A stretch of DNA of 64,000 bases from MVRV01 sp964646755 (GTDB lineage: Bacteria; Desulfobacterota; Syntrophia; Syntrophales; Smithellaceae): NCBI GenBank assembly GCA_964646755.1, contig CAZYIE010000005.1, forward strand, positions 48,364-112,363. The letters run 5' to 3'. How positions within the stretch are numbered: position 1 is the first letter of the stretch; each line of letters starts with the position of its first letter. This document shows, in pieces, positions 36,206 through 45,469 of this stretch. The notes under the pieces are model-generated. The model was given only the letters and a program-made list of their open reading frames with translations, was not told where the DNA came from and did not search any database. Position numbers and translations under genes: made by a program.

Positions 36206-36523
36206 TTATTTCTTTGCTGCTTTTTTGGCTACTTTCTTTTTTGCTACCGGTTTGGCAACCACTTTCTTTTTCGCAACGGGCTTTTTAGCAACCGGCTTGG
36301 CCGCTTTCTTTTTGGCTTCCGGCTTTACTTTTTTTACAGCTGTCTTCTTTTTGGGGGCCGCCACGGCAACCGCTTTTTTCTTTGGTGCTACAGGTCCTCT
36401 ATTCATCATGGGTTCTTCGCAGCAAATAATTTCCGTCACGGCACAACCACACTCTTCGTCAACAATTACGGTCAGCCCACATACTTCACAATTCAATGTA
36501 TCTCCGGTTTTTACCCTAGACAT
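36206..36523 (-). CDS. desulforedoxin-like domain with histone-H1-like Lys/Ala tail
   Basis: 105 residues from the ATG at 36523, 6 bp after GAGGAGG; an ATG at 36529 abuts that site. Residues 5-40 read GDTLNCEVCG ... EIICCEEPM, the C-x2-C ... C-C metal site of desulforedoxin and the desulfoferrodoxin N-terminus, with two extra cysteines (25 and 27). Residues 43-105 are almost only Lys, Ala, Val and Pro (KKKAVAVAAPKKK type repeats) as in bacterial histone-H1-like proteins. A DNA- or RNA-binding tail on a redox or metal-sensing site is the inference. Confidence 0.75.
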   Translation of the reverse strand: MSRVKTGDTLNCEVCGLTVIVDEECGCAVTEIICCEEPMMNRGPVAPKKKAVAVAAPKKKTAVKKVKPEAKKKAAKPVAKKPVAKKKVVAKPVAKKKVAKKAAKK

Positions 36524-36637
36524 TTTCATCCTCCTCGTTATTGATGGATTTGAATATTTGCCCTGCCCTATATATTATGAAATTATTTAATTTACTCTAA
36601 ATAAAAATTCAACAATTTTCAAGCATTGATTAAGTTA

Positions 36638-36666
36638 TTGATTAAATTATTTCTTGATATTATACT
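36638..36666 (+). promoter_or_regulatory. sigma-70 promoter upstream of the Ste24 protease
   Basis: TTGATT (36638-36643), a 17-bp spacer and TATACT (36661-36666), 61 bp before the start codon. Confidence 0.55.
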
Positions 36667-36726
36667 TCGCGCCAATAAGGAAATCATTTTTCTACATCTT
36701 TTACAATATTCTAAGAATGGAACTGC

Positions 36727-38000
36727 ATGGAAAAAGCCCTGTTGATTATATTTTTGATTTTATTTGCCGGAAGGTTTTGCTTACGTTATGTTTTGCAGCA
36801 GCTTAATATCCGCAATTTACTAAAACACGACAAAGAGATACCGCCTGTCTTTCAGGGAGCCATTGATGAGGGTACATTGACTAAAATGGTGAATTACACA
36901 GTGGACAATACCCGTTTAGCATCCAAGGAGAATCTTGTTGATGATTTAGTAGAACTGGCCATTGTACTTCTTTTTTTACCTTTGATCGTCACCCTGATTA
37001 TGAGTTGGAAAATCACCTTTATCGTACAGGCGCTGATATTTTTCGGCGTGCTGGCCGCAATCGGCGGAGTCACCGAAATGCCTTTTGATCTTTATTCCAC
37101 TTTTATTCTGGAAAAAAAATACGGATTTTCGACTATCACCTGGCGGCTGTGGCTTACCGACCTGGGCAAGTCTTTGATCCTGTCTATAGTTCTTATGGGT
37201 ATTTTAATAAGCGCCTTTATGGCGTTTATCGTTTACCTGCCTGATACCTGGTGGTTCTGGGCATGGATATTTTTTACGTTGTTTCAAATTTTACTGCTCT
37301 GGATTTATCCGGTCGTAATTGCCCCGTTATTTAACAAATATGAACCAATAAAGGATGAAACACTAAAAGAGCAAATTGCGTTGTTGATGGCAAAAGTAGG
37401 CCTGAAAGCTCAAGGCATTTATTCGGTGGACGAAGGCCGCCGCTCCCGGCATACAAATGCCTATTTTACCGGCATCGGCAAAACCAAGCGTATTGTTTTG
37501 TTTGACACGCTGCTGGCATCTCATACCCCCGAAGAGGTATTATCCGTTTTGGCACATGAAATCGGTCATTGGAAAAAGAAACATATTTTAAAACAATTAG
37601 TTTTTATGATTGCCGCCTCGCTCGCAGGGCTCTATTTTGTTTATTGTGTCGCTTCTGCTCCTGTTCTCTACCGTGCCTTCGGTGTAACGGGCACGCCCCT
37701 TTATGCCGGCCTTTTTCTGGTATCGCTTTATCTTAGTTGCATCGGATTTTTCTTGAGCCCGGCNNNNNNNNNNTTATGCGCCGTTATGAACGGGAAGCCG
37801 ATAGAACCGCAGTGGAATTGACCGGAACATCCGCACATATGATCAGCGCCCTCAAAAGGCTGGCTTGCGACAATCTGGCTAATTTGCATCCGCATCCTTT
37901 GTATGTCTGGTTTTATTATTCACATCCACCACTTTTGGAACGAATTGCCAGTTTACAGGCCATGAAATTAACAAAGGAGAATCTCCATGAAATTATCTAA
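36727..38000 (+). CDS. Ste24/CAAX-protease-1 type M48 membrane metalloprotease, contains assembly gap
   Basis: About 420 residues. Several membrane helices precede the zinc motif HEIGHWKKKH, with FNKYEPIKDETLKEQI before it and the third-ligand region EREADRTAVEL after the N run (37764-37773). The order (long N-terminal membrane half, NEK-like FNKYEP, HExxH, ExxAD) matches Ste24 peptidases, used in bacteria for membrane-protein quality control. The frame shifts only at the gap. It overlaps the following lipoprotein gene by 14 bp. Confidence 0.88.
37764..37773. other. assembly gap (10 N) in the Ste24 gene
   Basis: The left flank encodes FFLSPA/G and the right flank MRRYEREADR, so only a few residues of the zinc-site region are missing. 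Confidence 0.85.
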
Positions 38001-39240
38001 AGATCAGTTGAGAAAAAAGATGACGGTTAAAGTTTGGCTGGTTCTTTATGTATTGGTTTTTTTCTTGAGTTCCTGCATGTTATCATCCGTCAAGCTCAAT
38101 CCGCTGCCCCAGCCATCGCCAACGGCCAAACTACGAATTCTCGTTGTTGCGGTTACGTCGGGCAATCCTCCGGGTAACTTCTGGAAAGTGTCTCAGGAGG
38201 AATATGCAAACAACATGGCCAGACAAACGGCACGAATGTTAAAAAATCGGGGTGTATATGAAGTAGTTCCTACCTCTGATATCCAAACGGTTCTGGGCGA
38301 GCGAAAAATCGCTAACTGGGAATGGATGGGTAACAATTGGGCGTTGGCCAAAGAGGCCGGCAGGGCTTTGCATACCGACTATGTTCTGTGTATTGAGCGC
38401 AGTTTTAAAGTGAATCTACAACAAGACATGAGCCTTATTAATTTGCGTACCGGCGAAAAGTTCAATGTTTCCAATTATCTTCCTAAACGCCTGGCCAACG
38501 ATCAAGCAACCACGGCAATGATCCTGGTGAATTACCGTACGATCTTTAAAAGCGCCCAAAGCGACTTGTTGAAAACAGCATTAAACAAAGGGAAAGCAGC
38601 ATCGGAAAAAATGAAACCCTTAGCTTCCGGGAAGAGAGAAGGTGACGTTACACAGCCAGTAGACGAACAACCAATAGTTACCGCGAAAAAGGAAATTGCG
38701 GAAGAACCCCAGGAAATTATTGTTAGTGCCAAAGCAAAACCACAAGAGAAGCAATTGACAGCTGAGGAAAAACAAATAGCATTCGAAAAAGAAATGGAAG
38801 CAGTGTTAACTGCTCAGACCACAAAACAGTATGGGTCACACATTGTCGTTTATGACTTTGATTCCGCAGAGAGCTTGCGGATCGTTGGATTAATTCTTAC
38901 CGAATCGTTACGGGAGGAGCTGTATAAACTGGGTGGGTTTGTTCTGATAAACAGAGAAAACATGGCACAAGTTATGGATGAGCTTAAATTGCAGCAATCC
39001 GGATTGGTTAATGAAAAGCAGGCGATTAAACTTGGTCAGTGGATGGCCGCCAATGAGGCAGTAACAGGAAATTTTGCTTCTTTAGGATCATTGAGTGTAT
39101 TACAGGCAAAGCGCATTGACATAAAAACTATGGGGACGATATCGCTGAGTTCCCTGAAATGCAAAGCCGGTGCAGAGGATGAATTGCTCACCAACATGCC
39201 CGAACTCGCACGAAAACTGACACAGTTGCAGAAAAAATAG
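37987..39240 (+). CDS. CsgG/TolB-like outer-membrane lipoprotein
   Basis: 417 residues. The N-terminus has a hydrophobic stretch and a lipobox (FFLSSC). Two similar domains follow: one with VVPTSDIQTVLGERK (residues about 85-105) and one with HIVVYDFDSAESLRIVGLILTESLREEL and FVLINRENMAQVMDELKLQQSGLV, typical of CsgG/LpoB/TolB-N-like domains. They are joined by a charged linker (about 200-260) rich in Lys and Glu. It may be a lipoprotein that senses or assembles outer-membrane or cell-wall machinery. It is coupled to the Ste24 gene. Confidence 0.72.
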   Translation: MKLSKDQLRKKMTVKVWLVLYVLVFFLSSCMLSSVKLNPLPQPSPTAKLRILVVAVTSGNPPGNFWKVSQEEYANNMARQTARMLKNRGVYEVVPTSDIQTVLGERKIANWEWMGNNWALAKEAGRALHTDYVLCIERSFKVNLQQDMSLINLRTGEKFNVSNYLPKRLANDQATTAMILVNYRTIFKSAQSDLLKTALNKGKAASEKMKPLASGKREGDVTQPVDEQPIVTAKKEIAEEPQEIIVSAKAKPQEKQLTAEEKQIAFEKEMEAVLTAQTTKQYGSHIVVYDFDSAESLRIVGLILTESLREELYKLGGFVLINRENMAQVMDELKLQQSGLVNEKQAIKLGQWMAANEAVTGNFASLGSLSVLQAKRIDIKTMGTISLSSLKCKAGAEDELLTNMPELARKLTQLQKK

Positions 39241-39254
39241 TATGGAGTTAAACA

Positions 39255-40439
39255 ATGACCGTGCCACTTACAGGTTTAAGAATTCTTGATTTTACACACC
39301 TCATTCCCGGTCCGCTGGCAACGCTGCATTTAGCCGATATGGGTGCCCAGGTCTTGAAAATTGTTTCCAAGGGGCGACCCGATGCCAACACCCTGCAGCC
39401 GCCTTTTCTTCCCGGCAATAACGTTTCCGCCTTGGCTGCTTATCTGGGACGTAATAAACGCAGCATGTATTTGAATTTAAAAGATTTACGGGCACAGAAA
39501 ATAGTGCAAAAACTGATTATGCATTATGATATTGTCATCGAGCAATTCCGGCCGGGCACGATGGCCAGGCTGGGTCTCGACTATGAAACGCTCCGCCAGG
39601 TTAATCCCGGTCTTATTTATTGCTCCATCTCCAGCTATGGCCAGACGGGGCCGATGGCCGGGAAGGCCGGGTACGATATTAATTACCTGGCGCGCTCCGG
39701 AATAATGTCTTCTTCGTGCCCCAGGTGCGAAATACCGGTGTCTTCCGGCACCTTTGTCGCTGAAGCGGCCTCCGGCAACACTAATGCAATCATCGGGATA
39801 CTGGCAGCGGTAATAGGCCGCAACAAAACCGGCCAGGGCCAGTATATTGATATTTCCATAACCGACGGCATGATTGCTTTAAACAACGTGCATGCCGCCG
39901 CCTCGTTAATTGACGGCAAAAACCCGGATTATGAAAGCACACTATTGAACGACTGTTCTCTTTATGGTTATTATGCAACAAAAGATGGAAAATATATGAG
40001 CGTCGGCGCCCTGGAGCCTCGGTTCAGCTCCGTTTTTTTTGAGACTATCGGCCGGCCGGACTTAATATCTCCCGCCGGCATAATGCCCGCAAATTTAGCC
40101 GAAGTTAAAAAGCAAATCCGGGAAATTTTCCTGGGCAAAACAAGGGATGAATGGACGGAAATCTTCCGCCGGGTTGACGTCTGTGTGGAACCGGTATTAA
40201 CGGTGCAGGAAGCTCTGAATAATCAACAAAGCAAAGAGCGGGAAATGGTTGCAGAGATTGATTTGCCGCAAGGCGGCACCATTCGTCAACCGGCCTTGCC
40301 CCTCAAGTTTTCCACCTATCAACCGCAATATAAAAAAATCGGCGTACCCGCCGGAGCCGACACCAATGCCGTTTTGCAGGAGCTTGGTTTCAACAAAGAG
40401 CAGATTGCCGAGATGGAAAAAACCGGCCTTTTTGATTAA
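39255..40439 (+). CDS. family III acyl-CoA transferase / alpha-methylacyl-CoA racemase type
   Basis: 394 residues. LRILDFTHLIPGPLATLHLADMGAQVLKIV, YLGRNKRSMYLNLKD, CSISSYGQTGP and AGYDINYLARSG (the conserved Asp) place it in the CaiB/BaiF/AMACR family, which transfers CoA between acids or racemises 2-methylacyl-CoA. The NYLARSG text is closer to racemases. It follows the lipoprotein gene by 14 bp and precedes the NtrC-type regulator. An acyl-CoA step linked to the nearby 4-hydroxybutyryl-CoA dehydratase is possible. Confidence 0.87.
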   Translation: MTVPLTGLRILDFTHLIPGPLATLHLADMGAQVLKIVSKGRPDANTLQPPFLPGNNVSALAAYLGRNKRSMYLNLKDLRAQKIVQKLIMHYDIVIEQFRPGTMARLGLDYETLRQVNPGLIYCSISSYGQTGPMAGKAGYDINYLARSGIMSSSCPRCEIPVSSGTFVAEAASGNTNAIIGILAAVIGRNKTGQGQYIDISITDGMIALNNVHAAASLIDGKNPDYESTLLNDCSLYGYYATKDGKYMSVGALEPRFSSVFFETIGRPDLISPAGIMPANLAEVKKQIREIFLGKTRDEWTEIFRRVDVCVEPVLTVQEALNNQQSKEREMVAEIDLPQGGTIRQPALPLKFSTYQPQYKKIGVPAGADTNAVLQELGFNKEQIAEMEKTGLFD

Positions 40440-40522
40440 TACGCTAATTGGCCGGCCGCAGATTTCCATTGACGAATCCTTTCTATCAAGCTAGAAACAC
40501 AAAGCTTAATATCAGGTGTTTT

Positions 40523-41863
40523 ATGAAATCCCGTATTTTAGTAATTGATGACGACGCCGTTGCCTGCGAGTTTCTGCAGGAAGCGCTCTCGCGTGAAGGC
40601 TATGCGGTGGTCACTTATACATCCGCGCTGGAAGCCTTGCAGCAGGATCTTTCGAGCTATGATTTGCTGATGTCGGATATCCGTATGCCCGGCATGGACG
40701 GATTGCAATTCCTGGGCGAAGTACAAAAAAAATGGCCGAATTTACCGGTAATTCTGATGACGGCCTATGGATCGCTCGAAACCACAATGGAAGCGATAAG
40801 TCTGGGCGCCTGGGATTATATCAGCAAACCATTTTCTCCGGATGCATGCCGGGCCATTGTCAAAAAGGTTCTCGAGGTCCGGGAATTGCGGGAGCGACGG
40901 CTGAAATTGGATTTACCGGAAGCAGGTGAAGTACCGAAGTTGATCGGTTCCTCGGCAGCAATGGTTGAATTTTACAAGCAGATTGCCCGTGTTGCCGATT
41001 CGCCGGCCAGTGTTTTGATTGAAGGCGAAAGCGGTACCGGCAAAGAATTAACTGCGCGATCTCTGCACAGCATGTCGTCACGCCGGGATAAACAGTTTGT
41101 CGTTGTCCACTGCGGGGCAATTCCTGATAATCTGCTGGAATCAGAACTATTCGGCTATGAAAAAGGCTCATTTACCGGCGCTGATCATCAGCACATAGGA
41201 TTACTGGAATCGGCCCAGGGCGGCACTATTTTTCTCGATGAAATCACCGAAATGTCCACAGCACTGCAAGGCAAGTTTTTGCGTTTCATGCAGGATGGCG
41301 AAGTAAGAAGAATCGGCGGCCACGAAGTGCGCCATGCCGCCGTCCGGGTAGTGGCGGCAGCCAATAAAAATATCGATGAAGAAGTGAACCAGGGATGTTT
41401 CCGGCTTGATTTGCTCTACCGGTTTATTGTGCGGCTGCGGATTCCGCCCTTGCGCGAGCATACGGAAGATCTGCCGCTCCTCATCGAGTCCATGTTGAAA
41501 AAATTTGGTTATCCCGGAGTGCGCATTTCTGTCGAGGCCATGGAATTATTGATGGCGTATAGCTGGCCGGGCAATGTCCGTGAAGTGCAAAACGTTCTGC
41601 AACAGACTCTGCTTCTTTCACCTTTTGTGGTAATTTTGCCGGAAAATTTGCCGGAGCGATTTCAGCGCCAAACAGCAAATAAGGAAAACATAGACCTGCC
41701 CGACATGACTCCGCTGGAACAGGCCGAAAGGGATAAGATTCTGCAAACACTCAAGGAAGCCTCGTGGAATCAAACTAAAGCGGCGCAGCTTCTGGGTATT
41801 GACCGCAAAACATTGCGCCTGAAAATTCGGCGCTACGGTTTGTTCGATGAAAGTCAGTCGTGA
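40523..41863 (+). CDS. NtrC-family sigma-54 response regulator
   Basis: 446 residues from the ATG at 40523. The receiver domain has the acid pocket DDD and the phosphorylated Asp in LMSDIRMPGMDG. The AAA+ domain has GESGTGKE, the sigma-54 contact loop GSFTGA and FLDEIT, and the Fis-type helix-turn-helix (WNQTKAAQLLGIDRKTLRLKIRRY) closes it. It activates RpoN promoters when phosphorylated. A histidine kinase gene lies 1.5 kb away on the other strand. The 3' end overlaps the convergent dehydratase gene by 10 bp. Confidence 0.93.
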   Translation: MKSRILVIDDDAVACEFLQEALSREGYAVVTYTSALEALQQDLSSYDLLMSDIRMPGMDGLQFLGEVQKKWPNLPVILMTAYGSLETTMEAISLGAWDYISKPFSPDACRAIVKKVLEVRELRERRLKLDLPEAGEVPKLIGSSAAMVEFYKQIARVADSPASVLIEGESGTGKELTARSLHSMSSRRDKQFVVVHCGAIPDNLLESELFGYEKGSFTGADHQHIGLLESAQGGTIFLDEITEMSTALQGKFLRFMQDGEVRRIGGHEVRHAAVRVVAAANKNIDEEVNQGCFRLDLLYRFIVRLRIPPLREHTEDLPLLIESMLKKFGYPGVRISVEAMELLMAYSWPGNVREVQNVLQQTLLLSPFVVILPENLPERFQRQTANKENIDLPDMTPLEQAERDKILQTLKEASWNQTKAAQLLGIDRKTLRLKIRRYGLFDESQS

Positions 41864-43305
41864 ATCCCGGCAATTGCCAAAGCCAGCTTCTTTTTCTCTT
41901 CAAGATTCCCCTGGCGGGAAATCATGATCCGCTGCGCTTGAGGAGAACCGGCGCCATGCATGGATTCCGTACGATATCCGACTGCGGCAGTTCCGAGAGT
42001 GATATTTTCAATCAAGCGCAAAATCCGCAGGCGATGCTCTGTGGGAACTGACGCTACTCCCTGGAAGTATTTTTCAACCACGCGGCCTATCTCGGGATGG
42101 CGCAAATCCTTTTCCGAGGCCATCGTAACCATTAATCCACCGGCAATATCTTCCGCCAGCCGTGCAATTTCATAGGGCAGCCTTGTCACATTCTGCTTGC
42201 AAACATTGGCCAGCAACAAATTGATCAGATAATTTCCCGAAGCGGTTGGCTCACCTTCCGCCGAACAGGCAATCCCGCAGGCGTAAAGGGTTTCATTGAG
42301 ATGGATCATTTCAATCAGCTTGTCTTTAATATGAGATGCTTTTGCCGCACCATTGTAATCGGCGGCCAGAGCCGCCGCGCCGATCAGGACATCGCCGACG
42401 CCGACTTTGCAGCCGCCGTAGCTTTGGCGATGGTATCCGGCAAAACGTTCCACCAGGGTGCCGGAAAATTCATACTCGCCACACATCAGCACATTTTCCC
42501 AGGGCACGAATAAATTGTCAAAAACCATCAGCGCTTCATGGCCGCCGAAGTGATGATTGCCGACATCAATATTCCCGCCTTCAAGTTTTCGCGTATCACA
42601 GGATTGGCGTCCGTAGATATAGGAGATGCCTTCCGCATCGGCAGGCGCCACAAACGAAAGAGCATAGTCACTATCCTCTTTAGTCATGGCGATTGTCGGC
42701 ATCACCAGAATCCAGTGCGAATTGATAGCACCTGTTTGATGGGCCTTGGCGCCCCGGACGACAATGCCATCCTTCCTCTTTTCTACTACATGCGTATAAA
42801 GATCGGGATCAGCCTGACGCGAAGGAGGCAGGCTACGGTCTCCTTTGGGATCGGTCATGGCGCCATCCACCGTCAGATCATCGTCCTGCATTTTGAGTAG
42901 GAAATTCAGAAATCTTTTATGATATTCAGTACCGAGTTTTTTATCCATTTCAAAGGTGACACTGTCCACGGCATTGATGGCGTCCATTCCCACACACCGC
43001 TGAAAGCACGCACCGGTTTTCTGGCCCAGCAGCCGCTGCATTTTAACTTTCTTGATCAGGTCGTCGGTGTTTTGGTGTAAATGACAGAACCGGTTGACCT
43101 TGTGTCCGGTCAGGTGTGACGTTGCCGTCAGGAGATCAGCATGCTGCGGATTGTGCGCCAGGGCGTAAGTCATTTTTACGGAATTCAGGGAAGGCCGAAT
43201 AATAGGATGATCCACCGGATTTTCCACCAGTTCACCCAGCAGATAGACTTTAAGATTAAGTTTGCGCAGACTTGCCTCATATTGTGCCGCAGTTTTCAGT
43301 GCCAT
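41854..43305 (-). CDS. 4-hydroxybutyryl-CoA dehydratase / vinylacetyl-CoA isomerase
   Basis: 483 residues, the family's usual size. The [4Fe-4S] ligands of the Clostridium enzyme are all here: Cys100 and Cys104 in GACFQRC, and His292 and Cys299 in YHRQSYGGC. These separate true dehydratases from flavin monooxygenases of the HpaB fold. It dehydrates 4-hydroxybutyryl-CoA to crotonyl-CoA in aminobutyrate or succinate fermentation. The histidine kinase gene is 57 bp upstream on the same strand, possibly co-transcribed. AGGAGGT precedes the ATG. Confidence 0.92.
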   Translation of the reverse strand: MALKTAAQYEASLRKLNLKVYLLGELVENPVDHPIIRPSLNSVKMTYALAHNPQHADLLTATSHLTGHKVNRFCHLHQNTDDLIKKVKMQRLLGQKTGACFQRCVGMDAINAVDSVTFEMDKKLGTEYHKRFLNFLLKMQDDDLTVDGAMTDPKGDRSLPPSRQADPDLYTHVVEKRKDGIVVRGAKAHQTGAINSHWILVMPTIAMTKEDSDYALSFVAPADAEGISYIYGRQSCDTRKLEGGNIDVGNHHFGGHEALMVFDNLFVPWENVLMCGEYEFSGTLVERFAGYHRQSYGGCKVGVGDVLIGAAALAADYNGAAKASHIKDKLIEMIHLNETLYACGIACSAEGEPTASGNYLINLLLANVCKQNVTRLPYEIARLAEDIAGGLMVTMASEKDLRHPEIGRVVEKYFQGVASVPTEHRLRILRLIENITLGTAAVGYRTESMHGAGSPQAQRIMISRQGNLEEKKKLALAIAGIHD

Positions 43306-43362
43306 TGCAAAAGACCTCCTCTAATTGTCCTGCCCTGTTTTCTCCAATTAATTCCTTTTACT

Positions 43363-44919
43363 TCAAGAACGCTCCCCGTCGTCCGATACCGGCAAATAAA
43401 GAGTAATGGAAGTTCCCTCTGACTGCGAGCTTTTAATTTCCATCTTACCGCCATGTGCCTTGACAATATCCCGGACAATCGCCAGCCCCAGTCCGCGCAT
43501 ACCCTCATCCTTGTGTGAACTGTAAAATGGCTCGCAGGCTTTAGCCAGCATTTCCTGCGACATGCCAGAACCTGTATCCCGGATTGTTATTGATACCATC
43601 CGTTCCCGAGGTATGGCCTTTGCGACAATAGATATGCCCCCTCCGGCAGGCATTGCTTCAAGAGAATTTTGAATAATATTAAACAGAGCCGTCTGAATGC
43701 GGTAGCGATCCAGATATAATGGCGTAATTCCGGCATCAATATCTACATTCATAGTAATATTGTTTTTCTGCATCAGCGGTTCGACTAATGGTAATGTTTC
43801 ATTTAAAATTTTCTGAATGGTCAAAATCTCAAAGCTGGGTTCCGGCAGTCTCGTCGCCCGGCGAACATTCTGGATGACATTATCAAGCCTTTGAGTCTGC
43901 TGAACAATAAGTTGCAGCTTGTGGGCCACATCCGGCGGCCAGCCTTCCCTTTCCAGCAGAAGATTGGCAAGACCTCCGATGGAATGAAGAGGCGTACCTA
44001 AATCGNNNNNNNNNNGGGCGAGATTAGCCGTTAAATGCCCGAGGGCTGTTAATTGTTTTAAATCGTCCACTTGTTTCTGCAGCTGGACTACCTTGAGTGT
44101 TTCTTCTTTAACGCGGTCTTCCAGATGTCTTGTCAAATCCAGATTGCTGGCCATTACTTGTTGGATTTCCGTAGCCATTATATTGAAATGATCCGCTAAC
44201 TGCCCCCATTCATCCCGTCGCACAATCGGAATCCGTTTGATGTATTGTCCCTTTTGGGATTCATCTATTGTATCAATGATAAGAGTCAGCGGCCTGCCGA
44301 TAATCCAACCATAACTTAAGCCCAGTACCAGCAAGATAAGCAGCAATAAACCGGCGCTGCTCAATATCAACAGATAGTTGGCGCGGGCCATAATTTCGGC
44401 ATTGGCGCGGGAAAAGCCAATGATGGCCACAACAATGCGGGAATCCTTCGTTTCCCCCGATACCGGATATATCAGACCCAGCGCCGGTCCGCTTTCGGTT
44501 GTTATTTTAACATAACGCGGGGTATTCTTCTCCGTGACTTGGGCAATGACGGTATCCGGCCATTCATATTGAACTCGGCTGGCCCCGGCAATATAATCAA
44601 CATTGCCGCGACTGGTATCAAAAATGTCTATCCGGGCCAGACGCACATCGGATTGTACATGATCTTTCATTGCCGAATCGAGAGCGGCAAGCCCCCTTCT
44701 GGTAGGGAAATTCGAATAAAAAGTGTTCACTGTTTCGGCTACGCCTTCCAGCCTCTTTACCTGCTGTTCGACAAGGATTCTATCGAGTGCCGTCAGTTGA
44801 ATAAATCCCCAGATGGCCATAGTAAAGGCCAGGCCGGCGATGGTTACCGTGATTAATCTTGCCCGTACGGTAAAGTTATCATTATAGGCAATTATGCTGT
44901 GGAGAAGTTTTTTAATCAT
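43363..44919 (-). CDS. membrane sensor histidine kinase, contains assembly gap
   Basis: 518 residues. Two membrane helices (about 20-42 and 182-205) flank an extracytoplasmic sensor domain, followed by HAMP (IIGRPLTLIIDTI), a HisKA region with GHLTANLA[gap]DLGTPLHSIGG, and HATPase motifs NIIQNSLEAM, DTGSGM and GLGLAIV. The expected phospho-accepting His is inside the N run; a single missing A would give AHDLGTPL in frame. It is the probable partner of the NtrC-type regulator across the dehydratase gene. Confidence 0.9.
   Translation of the reverse strand: MIKKLLHSIIAYNDNFTVRARLITVTIAGLAFTMAIWGFIQLTALDRILVEQQVKRLEGVAETVNTFYSNFPTRRGLAALDSAMKDHVQSDVRLARIDIFDTSRGNVDYIAGASRVQYEWPDTVIAQVTEKNTPRYVKITTESGPALGLIYPVSGETKDSRIVVAIIGFSRANAEIMARANYLLILSSAGLLLLILLVLGLSYGWIIGRPLTLIIDTIDESQKGQYIKRIPIVRRDEWGQLADHFNIMATEIQQVMASNLDLTRHLEDRVKEETLKVVQLQKQVDDLKQLTALGHLTANLAXXXXDLGTPLHSIGGLANLLLEREGWPPDVAHKLQLIVQQTQRLDNVIQNVRRATRLPEPSFEILTIQKILNETLPLVEPLMQKNNITMNVDIDAGITPLYLDRYRIQTALFNIIQNSLEAMPAGGGISIVAKAIPRERMVSITIRDTGSGMSQEMLAKACEPFYSSHKDEGMRGLGLAIVRDIVKAHGGKMEIKSSQSEGTSITLYLPVSDDGERS
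44006..44015. other. assembly gap (10 N) at the kinase His site
   Basis: The flanks read GCCC and CGAT on the minus strand in the same frame. Replacing the ten N by one base gives Ala-His-Asp-Leu, so the gap is probably 1 bp. Confidence 0.8.
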
Positions 44920-44970
44920 GACGGGATGTAATATAGCAGAAAGGGGTAAAATTAACTAGCAGGGCTTAAA

Positions 44971-44999
44971 AAAAAGGACAGGGGTTACCTGTCCTTTTT
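44971..44999. terminator. bidirectional intrinsic terminator
   Basis: A perfect 12-bp stem (AAAAAGGACAGG / CCTGTCCTTTTT) with a 5-nt loop and T-run lies between the kinase gene start and the end of the Lys-rich gene; it ends the latter's minus-strand transcript. Confidence 0.88.
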
Positions 45000-45025
45000 T
45001 CACTTTGCATAAGCTTGTAATAAAC

Positions 45026-45378
45026 TTATTTTGCGGCCGGTGCTTTCTCGTCAGCTTTCTTCTCGTCAGCTTTCTTTTCAGCTTTCTTTGCTTTCTTTAC
45101 TTTCTTTGCTTTCTTTGCTTTCTTTATTTTCTTTCTTTTCTTTCTTTTCTTTTTTTTCTTTTTTTTTTTTCTTTTTTTCTCTCTTTTCTCTCATATCTNN
45201 NNNNNNNNTTCTTTGGTGCTTTCTTTTTCTTGTCTTTCTTGTCTACTTTCTGACTGTCAGCGGCTTTCTCTACCTTTGCGGGCTCGCCAGCTGCGGGGGC
45301 TGCGGGTTTGTCAGCGGCCATAACGGTGGTGCTCAATGCAAAAACCAATGCTACAACTAATAATGCTAAACGCTTCAT
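45026..45378 (-). CDS. small exported Lys/Ala-rich protein, contains assembly gap
   Basis: A signal peptide (MKRLALLVVALVFALSTTVMAA) is followed by DKPAAPAAGEPAKVEKA and then Lys-rich text up to the N run (45199-45208). Beyond it the frame KAKKVKKAKK ... ADEKAPAAK ends at the stop 45026-45028. The middle is a purine-only low-complexity tract (poly Lys/Arg/Glu) where assembly fails, so frame and length there are unreliable. A terminator follows. Function is unknown. It resembles the next gene's product in the first 30 residues. Confidence 0.6.
45199..45208. other. assembly gap (10 N) in a low-complexity tract
   Basis: It lies in a long CTTT-type tract encoding Lys-rich repeats; the number of repeats is unknown. 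Confidence 0.9.
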
Positions 45379-45469
45379 CTTAAAATCCTCCTTCTAAATT
45401 TGTTTTTTTAATACTACCCTTAATAATATTTTAAGGGATTCCACATTAATTAAGCTACCAATAAAAACA

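Noticed and set aside
45005..45253. Phe/Leu/Ser-rich plus-strand frame
   Set aside because: It is the complement of the Lys-rich tract and contains an N run.
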